A DNA stretch of 64,000 nt from assembly GCF_022138605.1 (NCBI RefSeq), contig NZ_JACBFS010000001.1, positions 558,001 to 622,000 on the forward strand, read 5' to 3'. Position numbers and translations under genes: made by a program. Below are positions 8,162 to 17,140 of the stretch, piece after piece (position 1 is the stretch's first letter; every line of letters starts with the position of its first letter). The notes beneath the pieces are model-generated. The model was not told where the DNA came from, made no database searches, and saw only the letters and a list, made by a program, of their open reading frames with translations. Source of the stretch: Xanthobacter sp. NM-25 (GTDB taxonomy: Bacteria; Pseudomonadota; Alphaproteobacteria; Rhizobiales; Xanthobacteraceae).

Positions 8162-9423
8162 TGGGTGGGCGCCTTCGGCCCCGCGGCGCCGCGGCGCTGG
8201 TGCTGACGCTGCTGCTGGGGATGACCCCGGCGCTGGCGCTGGATTCCCTCGACGTGCATATCGGCAAGGCGCTGTTCAAACGTCCCTGGGTGCCGGCGCC
8301 CTCCTCCACCACGGCGGATGACGGCCTCGGCCCGCTGTTCGATGCCCGCTCCTGCGCCTCCTGCCATCCCGCCAGCGGGCGGGCCCGCGCGGTGTTCGAT
8401 GCCCGGGGGCAGCTGGACGGGCGCGGCGTCATCGTCATGATCGGCCAGGCGGACGGGTCCGCCGATCCGGTCTATGGCCGCCGGCTGCAGATCGATGCGG
8501 TGCCCGGGCTCCCCCCCGAAGGCATCATTGCCACAACCGACACCCCCCTGCCCGACGGGCGGCGCCAACGGGCGCCACGGCTCGACGCGCTGGCCTACGG
8601 CCCGCTCGATGCCAAGAGCGGCCTGTCGCTGCGGGTGGCGCCGGACATGCACGGGCGCGGCGCCATGGCGGCGGTGTCCGATGCCACCCTCATGGCACTG
8701 GAGGCGGAGCAGGCCCAAGGCCGCGATGGCGTGCGCGGGCTAGCCCGCCGCATTCCCCAGCCCGACGGCAGCGTCCGTATCGGCCGGTTCGGCTGGAAGG
8801 CGGGCCAGCCCGATCTCGCCAGCCAGAGCGCCGAGGCGTTCTTCCTCGACATGGGCATGTCCAATTCGCACCACCCCTCGCCCGCCGGCGACTGCACGCC
8901 GGCGCAGGCCGCGTGCCTGGCGGCGCCGCACGGCGCCCGCGCGCCGGGCACCGACGGCAGCCCGGGCCTGGAGATCGGCGACGCGGTGCTGAACCGCGTG
9001 GTGGCCTATGTGGCGTCGCTGCCGGTGCCCGCCCCCCGCCCTCTGTCGGACGCGAGCCTGGAACATGGCGCAGCGCTGTTCGCCAGCAGCGGCTGCGCCG
9101 CCTGCCATCGCCCGGAACTGCCCACCGCCGATGGCGGTCGGGCCCGCCTGTTCTCCGACCTGCTGCTGCACGACATGGGGCCCGACCTCGGCGACACCAT
9201 GCCGGAGCCGGGGGTCGGCGCGTCCCAGTGGCGCACCGCGCCGCTGGCGGGTGTGTCGCAGGCCCTCGCCCATGATACGGGTCTGCTGCACGACGGCCGC
9301 GCCCGCACGGTGGCCGAGGCGGTGCGCTGGCATGGGGGCGAGGCTGCCGCCGCCGCGGCCCGCTTCCAGTCCCTGCCCGCGCGCCAGCAAGCTATATTGT
9401 TGAAGTACGTTTCATCCCTCTAG
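8158..9423 (+). CDS. di-haem oxidoreductase (DUF1111/DHOR, thiol oxidoreductase-like)
   Basis: This 421 aa exported c-type cytochrome has a signal peptide (LVLTLLLGMTPALA) and two haem-c attachment sites, CASCH near residue 64 and CAACH near residue 315. This matches the DUF1111 di-haem family, distantly related to cytochrome c peroxidases. GPLFDARSCASCH and the C-terminal TGLLHDGRARTVAEAVRWHGGEA are typical. The start at 8158 overlaps the multicopper oxidase stop by 4 bp; an ATG at 8161 is equally possible. In other bacteria this family is found between two imelysin genes, as here, and it probably moves electrons during iron handling in the periplasm. The true substrate is unknown. Confidence 0.88.
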   Translation: MMGGRLRPRGAAALVLTLLLGMTPALALDSLDVHIGKALFKRPWVPAPSSTTADDGLGPLFDARSCASCHPASGRARAVFDARGQLDGRGVIVMIGQADGSADPVYGRRLQIDAVPGLPPEGIIATTDTPLPDGRRQRAPRLDALAYGPLDAKSGLSLRVAPDMHGRGAMAAVSDATLMALEAEQAQGRDGVRGLARRIPQPDGSVRIGRFGWKAGQPDLASQSAEAFFLDMGMSNSHHPSPAGDCTPAQAACLAAPHGARAPGTDGSPGLEIGDAVLNRVVAYVASLPVPAPRPLSDASLEHGAALFASSGCAACHRPELPTADGGRARLFSDLLLHDMGPDLGDTMPEPGVGASQWRTAPLAGVSQALAHDTGLLHDGRARTVAEAVRWHGGEAAAAAARFQSLPARQQAILLKYVSSL

Positions 9424-9443
9424 ATGTCGGAAGACGGTGTCGC

Positions 9444-10559
9444 ATGCTTGAGATGATTGCCCGCCCAGCCTTCGCCACGGCGCGCAAGGTGCTCACCCGG
9501 CTCGGTGCAGCCACCACCCTGCTGGCGCTCGCCGGCCTGCCGCTCCCCGCATCGGCCGCCGATGCCAAGCTCAATGCGGTGCCCATCCTCGAAACCTGGC
9601 TGCTGCCGCGCTATGACGCCCTCGCCAGCGCCGCCGATGCCCAGAAGGCCGCCTGGACCAGCTTCTGCGCCAAGCCCGATGCCGCCGGCGTGCCGGCCCT
9701 GAAGGCGGCCTATGGCAAGACCGCGGATGCCTGGAACGCGGTGGAGTTCATCACCTTCGGCCCCATCAGCCAGAACCTGCGGGCCGACCGCTTCAGCTTC
9801 TTCCCAGACCGTCGCAACGGCATCGCCCGCGGCATGGCGGACGTGATCGCCGATGCCGACGCCGGCCGCCTCTCCCCCGAGCGCTTCGACCAGACCAGCG
9901 CCGCGGTGCAGGGCCTGCCGGCGCTGGAGCGGCTGCTGTTCGACAAGGAGGCGGAGACGGCGCTGGTGTCCGGCGCCGAGGCCGAGCGGCGCTGCGCCTT
10001 CGGCCGTGCCATCGCCACCAACCTGTCCACCATCGCCCATGATGTGCGGGGCGCCTGGGGTGATCGCAGCACCGGCCTGCTGGCCGCCCTGGCCGCCGGC
10101 AAGGGCGACCCGGCCCTGTTCCCCGATGCGGCGGCGCTGCCGGGCATGATCCTCACCGATCTCTCCGGCGCCTTCCAGCGGGTCACCGACACCAAGCTGC
10201 TGCCGGTTCTGGGCGCCGGGCCCGATGCGGCCAAGCCGGCCCTGGCCGACAGCTGGCGCTCCGGCCGCTCCGGCCGGGTGGTGGCCAACATGGTCAAGAG
10301 CGCCGACGATCTCCTGCGCGCCGTCGCCACCCAGATGCCGAGCCGACCGCAATATGTGGTGAACAAAGCCGCCGGTGCCGCCGACGCGGCCGCCGACAAG
10401 CTGCCGGCCGACCTCGGCACCGCCGCCGAGACCGCCGCCGGCGCCGCCGCCCTGCAGGCCGACATCAAGACCTTCAAGGCCGCCCAGCTCACCGTCTACC
10501 GGCCGATGGCCTCCTACTTCGGCATTTCCCTCGGCTTCAACGCCCTGGATGGCGACTGA
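9444..10559 (+). CDS. second imelysin family protein
   Basis: This 371 aa exported protein has a signal peptide ending at about PASAADA (residues 32-38). The body shows the imelysin fold signatures ADAWNAVEFITFGP (near residue 93) and QGLPALERLLF (near residue 155). At the GXHXXE site the sequence is GLPALE, so the histidine is replaced by proline. This is the smaller, divergent imelysin type that accompanies DHOR genes, and it probably does not bind metal in the same way as the first imelysin. It starts 20 bp after the DHOR stop and is surely in the same operon. Confidence 0.85.
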   Translation: MLEMIARPAFATARKVLTRLGAATTLLALAGLPLPASAADAKLNAVPILETWLLPRYDALASAADAQKAAWTSFCAKPDAAGVPALKAAYGKTADAWNAVEFITFGPISQNLRADRFSFFPDRRNGIARGMADVIADADAGRLSPERFDQTSAAVQGLPALERLLFDKEAETALVSGAEAERRCAFGRAIATNLSTIAHDVRGAWGDRSTGLLAALAAGKGDPALFPDAAALPGMILTDLSGAFQRVTDTKLLPVLGAGPDAAKPALADSWRSGRSGRVVANMVKSADDLLRAVATQMPSRPQYVVNKAAGAADAAADKLPADLGTAAETAAGAAALQADIKTFKAAQLTVYRPMASYFGISLGFNALDGD

Positions 10560-10638
10560 GCCGATGCCGACGCGCCGGCACCATGATCCGCACCGGGCCG
10601 ATTGACCCGCACCCCCTCGCCCTGCGGGAGACCCGTTC

Positions 10639-11760
10639 ATGAGCCTTCTTTCTCGACGCAGCTTCACCCTCGGTGCCCTGCTCACCCTGCCGGCGTGGAC
10701 ACAGCTGGGCGCCGCCGAGGCGCGCGGCCCCACCGGCGGCTGGCTCTCCACCGCCGGCATCGACGACGGCTTCGCCGCCGTCTGCGTGGATGCCGCGAAC
10801 ACCGCCGATGTCCGCGCCCCGGCGCCGGCCCGCCTGCACGGGGTGGAAGCCAGCCCCACCGGTCCGCTGGCGGTGGCGGTGGGGCGGCGGCCCGGCCACG
10901 TGGCGGTGGTGTTCCGCTGGGACCAGGGCGGCGCCCCCGTCTCCACCTTCACCCCCGGCGCCGGGCGGGTGTTCTCCGGCCATGGCCGCTTCACGCCCGA
11001 TGGGCGTTTCTTCCTGACCAACGAGATCGAGCGGCCGCAGGACGCGGACGGGCGGCGCACCATGGGCCGGGGCATCATCGCCCGGCGCGACGTGGCCGGA
11101 GGCTTCGCCATCATCGAGGAATGGCCGACCCAGGGCGACGGACCGCACGACCTGCTGCGCTCCGGCGACATGCTGGTGGTGGCCAATGGCGGCATCGAGC
11201 CTCACACGCCCGAAGCGCGGGCTGCGGAGGTCACCGGCTCCTCCATCACCGTGCTCGACCCCGCCTCCGGCGGCCAGCGCGGCGAGGGCCGCCTGTCGGA
11301 CGACCTTGCCAGCCTGTCCCTGCGCCATCTGGCGCGCGACGGCGCGCGGAGCACGGTGGTGGCGGCGCAGGACCTGCTCAATGACGGCGTCGCCCGGCCG
11401 CTGCTGTTCGGCATCTATGCCGATGGCGCGCTGCGGCCCTTCGATGCCCCGGAGACCGCCTGGCGGGAGCTGCGCGGCTATGTGGGCTCGGTGGCCTATG
11501 ATGCCTCGGGGCGCTATGTCGCCTGTTCCTCGCCGCGGGGCGGCCGGGTGGGGGTGTGGCGCGCCGACGGACGCTACATCGGCATGGTGCCGCTGGTGGA
11601 CGGCTGCAGCCTCGCGTCCACCTATGAGGCCGGCACCTTCATCGCCGCCAGCGGCTATGGCGAGGTCATCCGCATCGCCGCCCATGACGACGGCGTCGGC
11701 ATCACCGGCCGGCGCACCGGCGGCCCGCGGTTCGACAATCACATGGTGCGGATCGGCTGA
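10639..11760 (+). CDS. DUF1513 domain protein, Tat-exported
   Basis: This is the final gene (373 aa) of the imelysin operon. The N-terminus MSLLSRRSFTLGALLTLPAW contains a twin-arginine motif. The body matches DUF1513 proteins, predicted beta-propellers, through motifs such as GHGRFTPDGRFFLTNE, PTQGDGPHDLLRSGDMLVVANGGIEPH and FDNHMVR at the C-terminus. These proteins co-occur with imelysin and DHOR genes, and no enzymatic role has been shown that I know of. The 79 bp gap before it holds no obvious promoter. Confidence 0.85.
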   Translation: MSLLSRRSFTLGALLTLPAWTQLGAAEARGPTGGWLSTAGIDDGFAAVCVDAANTADVRAPAPARLHGVEASPTGPLAVAVGRRPGHVAVVFRWDQGGAPVSTFTPGAGRVFSGHGRFTPDGRFFLTNEIERPQDADGRRTMGRGIIARRDVAGGFAIIEEWPTQGDGPHDLLRSGDMLVVANGGIEPHTPEARAAEVTGSSITVLDPASGGQRGEGRLSDDLASLSLRHLARDGARSTVVAAQDLLNDGVARPLLFGIYADGALRPFDAPETAWRELRGYVGSVAYDASGRYVACSSPRGGRVGVWRADGRYIGMVPLVDGCSLASTYEAGTFIAASGYGEVIRIAAHDDGVGITGRRTGGPRFDNHMVRIG

Positions 11761-11861
11761 CCCGGCCCCGCGTGCAATCTGCAGACGCCTGACATGACCG
11801 CGGCTTTGTGCTCATGTTCCGTGTCGGCATCATGCCGGCGTGAGAGACAAGAGGTCGAACC

Positions 11862-12419
11862 ATGAAATGGGTCGTTCTGGTGGGCAGCGTGCGCAAGGGA
11901 TCCTTCAACGCGGCCGTCGCCCGCGCGCTCGCCGGCATCGCGCCCGAGGGCGTGAGCGTGGAGCTGCTGCCCTCCATCGCACAACTGCCCATCTATGACG
12001 GCGACATCGAAGCCGCCGGCATTCCCGACAGCGTCGCCCAGCTCGCCACCACCGTCGCCGCCGCTGATGCGCTGGTGATCGTCACACCTGAGTATAACTA
12101 CTCGATTCCCGGCGGCCTCAAGAACGCCATCGACTGGCTGTCGCGGGTGCCCACCAAGCCGCTGAAGGGCAAGCCGGCCCTCATCCAGTCCGCCTCCATG
12201 GGCGTCATCGGCGGCGCCCGGGCCCAGTATCACCTGCGCCAGGTGTTGGTATGCCTCGACATGGCGGTGATGAACGTGCCCGAGGTGATGGTGGGCGGCG
12301 TCCACACCAAGGTCACCGACGGCGTGCTCACCGATCAGGGCACCTTGTCCTTCATCGAGGGGCAGCTGGCGGCATTCCACGACTTCGTGCGCAAGCACAA
12401 GCTGGCTGAAGGGGCCTGA
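11862..12419 (+). CDS. NAD(P)H-dependent FMN reductase (ChrR/quinone reductase-like)
   Basis: This is a flavodoxin-fold oxidoreductase of 185 aa, cytoplasmic with no signal peptide. It shows the phosphate-binding loop GSVRKGSFNAAVARAL (residues 8-23) and TPEYNYSIPGGLKNAIDW (about 75-92), the FMN-binding signature of the NADPH-dependent FMN reductase family. Members reduce FMN, quinones or metals such as chromate. It stands alone between the DUF1513 gene and a TRAP permease, ahead of a long perfect palindrome that probably ends its transcript. Confidence 0.9.
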   Translation: MKWVVLVGSVRKGSFNAAVARALAGIAPEGVSVELLPSIAQLPIYDGDIEAAGIPDSVAQLATTVAAADALVIVTPEYNYSIPGGLKNAIDWLSRVPTKPLKGKPALIQSASMGVIGGARAQYHLRQVLVCLDMAVMNVPEVMVGGVHTKVTDGVLTDQGTLSFIEGQLAAFHDFVRKHKLAEGA

Positions 12420-12433
12420 GGCCCCCGTCCCGC

Positions 12434-12463
12434 GCCCACGGGGGATTGCAATCCCCCGTGGGC
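12434..12463. terminator. 30 bp perfect palindrome after FMN reductase gene
   Basis: The segment is a perfect palindrome centred between 12448 and 12449, with arms beginning GCCCACGGGGG. It starts 15 bp after the stop codon. As RNA it would fold into a long stem with almost no loop. It lacks a T-run, so it may be a Rho-dependent end, an mRNA stabiliser or a protein-binding site. Confidence 0.6.
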
Positions 12464-12557
12464 TCCGCCAGCATGCGTTCCCGAAAAGCGAGGCCGGTGC
12501 CAGCCGGAACCTCCATGCGCCGCAACCAAGACGGCGCCCCCGGGAAGGACATGCCGA

Positions 12558-14549
12558 ATGCAGGGATTCGACCGGCGCGACGGGACTGTCGCGCCCGCTC
12601 ATGGCCACGCCCCGGCCACCGCTTATGATGGGGCCGGCCTTCAGACCACCCCATCGACCGCCCCACCCGCCGCCAGCCTCCATTCCAGCGCCGCGCCCCC
12701 CTGGCAGGGCCCGCCGACGGCCCTGACGCGCCTCGCCGGCCGCATGGAGACCGTGCTCGGCCGCATGGTGGAGATCCCGGTGGCGCTGCTGGTGGCGGCG
12801 GAGATCGTCATCCTGTTCGCCGGCGTGCTGTCCCGCTACGTCTGGCACAGCCCGCTGATCTGGTCCGACGAGCTCGCCTCCATCCTGTTCCTGTGGCTCG
12901 CCATGCTGGGCGCGGCGGTGGCGTTCCGCCGCGGCGAGCACATGCGCATGAACATCGTCGCCGGCATGGTGGGACCGCAGGGCCGCGCCCTGCTGGAGGT
13001 GTGCGCGATCACCTTCGCCTTCGCCTTCTGCCTCATGGTGCTGCCCCATGCGCTGGACTATGCGGAGGAGGAAGCCTTCATCCGCACCCCGGCCCTGGAC
13101 CTTGAGAATTCCTGGCGGGCCAGCGCCCTCGCCACCGGCCTCGCGCTGATGGTGGCGTTCGCGGTGCTCAAGCTCGTGAAGCTGGGCCGGCCGCTGCTGG
13201 TGGCGCAGGCGCTGCTCGTCACCTGTGCCATCATCGCCGGCTTCTGGCTGCTGGGGCCGAGCCTGAAAGGGCTTGGCAACTACAACCTCCTCATCTTCTT
13301 CGTCGGCGTGGTGGCGGTGTGCGTGCTCGCCGGGGTGCCCATCGCCTTCTCTTTCGGCCTGGCCACCTTCGGCTATCTGGCGCTCACCACCCGCACCCCC
13401 ATGCTGACCCTGGTGGGCCGTATGGACGAGGGCATGAGCCACCTCATTCTGCTGGCGGTGCCGCTGTTCGTGTTCCTCGGCCAGCTCATCGAGATGACCG
13501 GCATGGCCAAGGCCATGGTGGCCTTTCTCGCCAGCCTGCTGGGCCATGTGCGCGGCGGCCTGCATTATGTGCTGGTGGGGGCCATGTATCTGGTCTCCGG
13601 CATCTCCGGCGCCAAGGCGGCGGACATGGCGGCGGTGGCCCCGGTGCTGTTCCCGGAAATGAAGGCGCGCGGCGCCAAGGAGGGCGACCTGGTGGCCCTG
13701 CTCTCGGCCACCGGCGCCCAGACCGAGACCATTCCCCCCTCCATCGTGCTCATCACCATCGGCTCGGTCACCGGCGTCTCCATCGCCGCTCTGTTCACCG
13801 GCGGCCTGCTGCCCGGCCTGGTGCTGGCGGTGACCCTGTGCCTGGTGGTGTGGTCGCGCTACCGGCACGAGGATCTGAGCCATGTGAAGAAGGCGGCCTG
13901 GGGCGAAATCGGCCGGGCCTTCGTCATCTCCGTGCCGGCGCTGGCGCTGCCGTTCGTGATCCGCGCGGCGGTGATCGAGGGGGTGGCCACCGCCACCGAG
14001 GTCTCCACCATCGGCATCGCCTATTCGGTGCTGGTGGGCCTCTTCGTCTATCGCCGGTTCGCGTGGCGGCGGCTTGTGCCCATGCTGGTGGAGACCGCCT
14101 CCCTGTCGGGCGCCATCTTGCTCATCATCGGCACCGCCACCGCCATGGCCTGGGGGCTCACCCAATCGGGCTTCTCGCGGGCGCTGGCCGACACCATGAC
14201 CCATTTGCCGGGCGGCGCCATCACCTTCATGGCGGTGTCGGTGCTGGCCTTCATCGTGCTCGGCTCGCTGCTGGAGGGCATTCCCGCCATCGTGCTGTTC
14301 GGGCCGCTCTTGTTCCCCATCGCCCGGGCGGTGGGCATCCACGAGGTGCATTATGCCATGGTGGTGATCCTCGCCATGGGCATCGGCCTGTTCGCCCCGC
14401 CATTCGGGGTTGGCTATTACGCCGCCTGCGCCATTGGCCGGGTGGACCCGGTGGCCGGCATGCGCCCCATCCTCGCCTATCTCGTCGCTCTGTTCCTGGG
14501 CCTGGTGGTGGTCGCCGCCGTGCCCTGGTTCTCCATCGGCTTCCTGTGA
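12558..14549 (+). CDS. TRAP transporter permease, fused DctQ-DctM
   Basis: This 663 aa inner-membrane protein joins the small (DctQ, about residues 60-190) and large (DctM, about 220-663) subunits of a tripartite ATP-independent transporter. The DctQ part shows VLSRYVWHSPLIWSDELASILFLWLAMLGAAVAFRRGEH, classic for the family. The DctM part shows VPLFVFLGQLIEMTGMAK, SGISGAKAADMAAVAPVL and the Pro-rich PPSIVLITIG and APPFGVGYYA loops. The first 55 residues are a hydrophilic Pro/Ala-rich extension of unknown role. No DctP-type binding protein is encoded nearby, which is unusual. The thiolase-like gene starts 22 bp downstream, suggesting the substrate is an organic acid activated to a CoA ester. 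Confidence 0.92.
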   Translation: MQGFDRRDGTVAPAHGHAPATAYDGAGLQTTPSTAPPAASLHSSAAPPWQGPPTALTRLAGRMETVLGRMVEIPVALLVAAEIVILFAGVLSRYVWHSPLIWSDELASILFLWLAMLGAAVAFRRGEHMRMNIVAGMVGPQGRALLEVCAITFAFAFCLMVLPHALDYAEEEAFIRTPALDLENSWRASALATGLALMVAFAVLKLVKLGRPLLVAQALLVTCAIIAGFWLLGPSLKGLGNYNLLIFFVGVVAVCVLAGVPIAFSFGLATFGYLALTTRTPMLTLVGRMDEGMSHLILLAVPLFVFLGQLIEMTGMAKAMVAFLASLLGHVRGGLHYVLVGAMYLVSGISGAKAADMAAVAPVLFPEMKARGAKEGDLVALLSATGAQTETIPPSIVLITIGSVTGVSIAALFTGGLLPGLVLAVTLCLVVWSRYRHEDLSHVKKAAWGEIGRAFVISVPALALPFVIRAAVIEGVATATEVSTIGIAYSVLVGLFVYRRFAWRRLVPMLVETASLSGAILLIIGTATAMAWGLTQSGFSRALADTMTHLPGGAITFMAVSVLAFIVLGSLLEGIPAIVLFGPLLFPIARAVGIHEVHYAMVVILAMGIGLFAPPFGVGYYAACAIGRVDPVAGMRPILAYLVALFLGLVVVAAVPWFSIGFL

Positions 14550-14571
14550 TCCCCAACATGAGAGACATGCC

Positions 14572-15741
14572 ATGACGCGCGCCGCCATCGTGGGCTTTGC
14601 CCATTCCCCCTTCGGCAAGCTGGAGGATCCCGACACCGAGGCCCTCATGGGCCGCGTCACCGGCGCCGCTTTGGAGCATGCCGGCATCACCCCCGATCAG
14701 GTGGATGGCATCTTCGTCGGCGTGTTCAACGCCGGCTTCCAGAAGCAGGATTTCCAGGGCGCCATGCCGGCCCTGTCCGTGCCCGAGCTCGGCCCGGTGC
14801 CGGCGGTGCGGTTCGAGAATGCCTGCGCCACCGGATCGGCCGCCATCAATGGCGCCCTCGATTTCATCGAAAGCGGGCGCGGCCGCATCGCTTTGGTGGT
14901 GGGCGCGGAGAAGATGACCGCCAAGCCCAATGCGGAGGTGGGCGACATCCTGCTCAACGCCTCCTATCGCAAGGAAGAGGCGGATATCGCCGGCGGCTTT
15001 GCCGGGGTATTCGGCCGCATCACCGAGAACTACTTCCAGCGCTATGGCGACCGCTCGGCGGAGATCGCCCACATCGCCGCCAAGAACCACAGAAACGGCA
15101 TGGCCAACCCGTTCGCCCAATTCCGCAAGGATCTCGGCTTCGAGTTCTGCAACACGGTGTCGGAGAAGAACCCCCTGGTGGCCGGGCCGCTGCGCCGCAC
15201 CGACTGCTCGCTGGTGTCCGACGGCGCCGCCGCCCTCGTCATCGCCGATGAGGAAACCGCCCGCACCATGGCCCGCGCGGTGGCGTTCCGCGCCCGCGCC
15301 CAGGCCAACGACATCATGCCCATGTCGCGGCGCGATCCCATCGCCTTCGACGGTGCCCGCCGGGCCTGGGCCAAGGCCCTGGCCGACGCCGAGATGACCC
15401 TCGACGACCTGAGCCTGGTGGAAACCCACGACTGCTTCACCATTGCCGAATTGATCGAATACGAAGCCATGGGCCTCACCGCGCCGGGCGAAGGCTACAA
15501 GGCCATCCGCGAAGGCTGGACCCAGAAGGATGGCAAGCTGCCGGTGAATCCCTCCGGCGGGCTGAAGGCCAAGGGCCACCCCATCGGCGCCACCGGCGTG
15601 TCCATGCATGTGCTGGGCGCCATGCAGCTTCTGGGCGAAGCCGGCGACATGCAGATCAAGGATGCCGACACGGTGGGTATCTTCAACATGGGCGGCGCGG
15701 CGGTGGCCAATTACGTGTCGATCCTGGAACGGCTGAAGTGA
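14572..15741 (+). CDS. SCP-x type thiolase / acetyl-CoA acetyltransferase family
   Basis: This 389 aa cytoplasmic enzyme has a thiolase fold. The nucleophile lies in ENACATGSAAI (Cys near residue 85) and the active-site His in NPSGGLKAKGHPIGATG (near residue 340). At the position of the second cysteine there is FNMGGAAVANY, without Cys, as in SCP-x/SCP2 thiolases rather than biosynthetic thiolases. It therefore probably cleaves branched or bulky 3-ketoacyl-CoA, or acts on an unusual acyl-CoA. The ATG at 14572 fits the conserved start TRAAIVGFAHSPFGK. It lies right behind the TRAP permease and ends before a strong hairpin. Confidence 0.88.
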   Translation: MTRAAIVGFAHSPFGKLEDPDTEALMGRVTGAALEHAGITPDQVDGIFVGVFNAGFQKQDFQGAMPALSVPELGPVPAVRFENACATGSAAINGALDFIESGRGRIALVVGAEKMTAKPNAEVGDILLNASYRKEEADIAGGFAGVFGRITENYFQRYGDRSAEIAHIAAKNHRNGMANPFAQFRKDLGFEFCNTVSEKNPLVAGPLRRTDCSLVSDGAAALVIADEETARTMARAVAFRARAQANDIMPMSRRDPIAFDGARRAWAKALADAEMTLDDLSLVETHDCFTIAELIEYEAMGLTAPGEGYKAIREGWTQKDGKLPVNPSGGLKAKGHPIGATGVSMHVLGAMQLLGEAGDMQIKDADTVGIFNMGGAAVANYVSILERLK

Positions 15742-15903
15742 GCCCCGCCCGCCGATAGCCGGCACCGCTTGGAGCGAAAACCCTGGCGCCGTCCCCGCTC
15801 CAAGAGCGAGGGACGTCGACAGGGGCGATCGCGACACATGCGCATGGAGCCGGAAGCCGCTCCGGTCAGACCTCGCCGCCGAGCCCCGGGGTCATCAAAG
15901 CAA

Positions 15904-15932
15904 AACGGCCCCGATGAAACATCGGGGCCGTT
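15904..15932. terminator. bidirectional hairpin terminator
   Basis: A 12 bp perfect stem (AACGGCCCCGAT / ATCGGGGCCGTT) with a GAAAC loop sits between the convergent thiolase and pimD-like genes. Its AA/TT ends let it work in both directions. Confidence 0.75.
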
Positions 15933-15975
15933 AATCTGAGGGGACAGGGGCCTCGCCCCCGCGCCCTGCAGCCAC

Positions 15976-17130
15976 TCAGGCGGCCGCCACCAGGCCTCCG
16001 GCGTCGGTGACCCGGCGCTGGTGATATGGGGTGTCGCCGAACATCAGCTCAATCATGGCGAGGCGCCGGAAGTAATGGGCGCCGATATATTCCATGGTCA
16101 TGCCGATGCCGCCGTGCAGCTGCACCGCGGTTTGCCCGACAAAGCGCGCCGAGCGGTTGATCTGCACCTTGGCGGCGGAGAGCGCCACGCGACGCTCGTC
16201 CGCGTCCTCGGCCGCCACCATCATGCCCCCGTAGAGCGCCATGGAGCGGGCCTGTTCCAGGGCGACGAACATGTCCACCGCCTTGTGCTGGAGCGACTGG
16301 AAGGCGCCGATGGCCACTCCGAACTGCTTGCGGGTCTTGAGATACTCCACCGTGAGATCGGTGAGCGCCTCCATCAGGCCCACCGCCTCGGCACAGACCG
16401 CGGCAATGGCGCCTTCCACCACCCGCTCCACCACCGGCAGGCCGCCATCCACGGCGCCGAGCACGGCATCGGCGGGCACGAACACGTCGGCCAGCACCAC
16501 ATCCGCCGCGCGCCCGCCATCCTGGGTGGGATAAGCGGTGAGCGAGACGCCCGCCGCATCCAAGGGCACCACGAACAGGGTGATGCCGGCGGCGTCGCGG
16601 CGGGCGCCGGCGGTGCGGGCGCTGACCACCAGGGTCTTCGCCGCATCGGCATTCAGCACCACGCTCTTGCGGCCATCGAGGCGGAAGCCGCCGTCCACCG
16701 CCCGGGCGGTGGTGGCCACGTCATTGAGATCGTAGCGGGCCTGCAATTCGGAATGGGCGAAGGCGAGGCGGGCCGAACCGTCGATCAGCCCCGGCAACAG
16801 CGCCGCGCGCTGGGCCTCGGTGCCGGCAAGCCGCACCGCGCCGCCACCGAGGATGACGCTGGCGAGGTAGGGCTCCGGCGCCAGCGCCCGGCCCAGCGCC
16901 TCCATCACCACCAGGGTCTCCACCGGTCCGCCGCCGAAGCCGCCATCGGCCTCCGCGAACGGCAGGCCGAGCAGGCCGAGCTCCGCCAGCTCCGCCCATT
17001 TCGCTTCCGCAAAGCCCAGGGGCTCGGCGCGGGCGGCGTCCAACGCCTCGATGCCCGCGTAGGTGTCGGCAGCCCAGCGCTGGGCGGTATCCTTGAGCAG
17101 GGACTGCTCGTCCGTGAGATCGAAATCCAT
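15976..17130 (-). CDS. pimD: acyl-CoA dehydrogenase, pimeloyl-CoA dehydrogenase small subunit type
   Basis: This 384 aa flavoprotein of the acyl-CoA dehydrogenase family is the last gene of a five-gene minus-strand operon. It shows the N-terminal helical domain (LTDEQSLLKDTAQRWAADTY), the FAD/substrate region (RYDLNDVATTARAVDGGFRLDG) and the C-terminal FGVAIGAFQSLQHKAVDMF and QLHGGIGMTMEYIGAHYFRRL segments. The RKQFGxxIGxFQxxQH motif is intact. With the preceding large-subunit gene, 10 bp away, it matches the pimC/pimD pair. That pair is thought to form a two-subunit dehydrogenase oxidising pimeloyl-CoA and other dicarboxyl- or long acyl-CoAs. Confidence 0.87.
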   Translation of the reverse strand: MDFDLTDEQSLLKDTAQRWAADTYAGIEALDAARAEPLGFAEAKWAELAELGLLGLPFAEADGGFGGGPVETLVVMEALGRALAPEPYLASVILGGGAVRLAGTEAQRAALLPGLIDGSARLAFAHSELQARYDLNDVATTARAVDGGFRLDGRKSVVLNADAAKTLVVSARTAGARRDAAGITLFVVPLDAAGVSLTAYPTQDGGRAADVVLADVFVPADAVLGAVDGGLPVVERVVEGAIAAVCAEAVGLMEALTDLTVEYLKTRKQFGVAIGAFQSLQHKAVDMFVALEQARSMALYGGMMVAAEDADERRVALSAAKVQINRSARFVGQTAVQLHGGIGMTMEYIGAHYFRRLAMIELMFGDTPYHQRRVTDAGGLVAAA

Positions 17131-17140
17131 CAGTTTCTCC

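Noticed and set aside
11739..14690. Long minus-strand open frame (about 980 codons)
   Set aside because: It lies opposite the FMN reductase and TRAP permease genes and has no recognisable domain.
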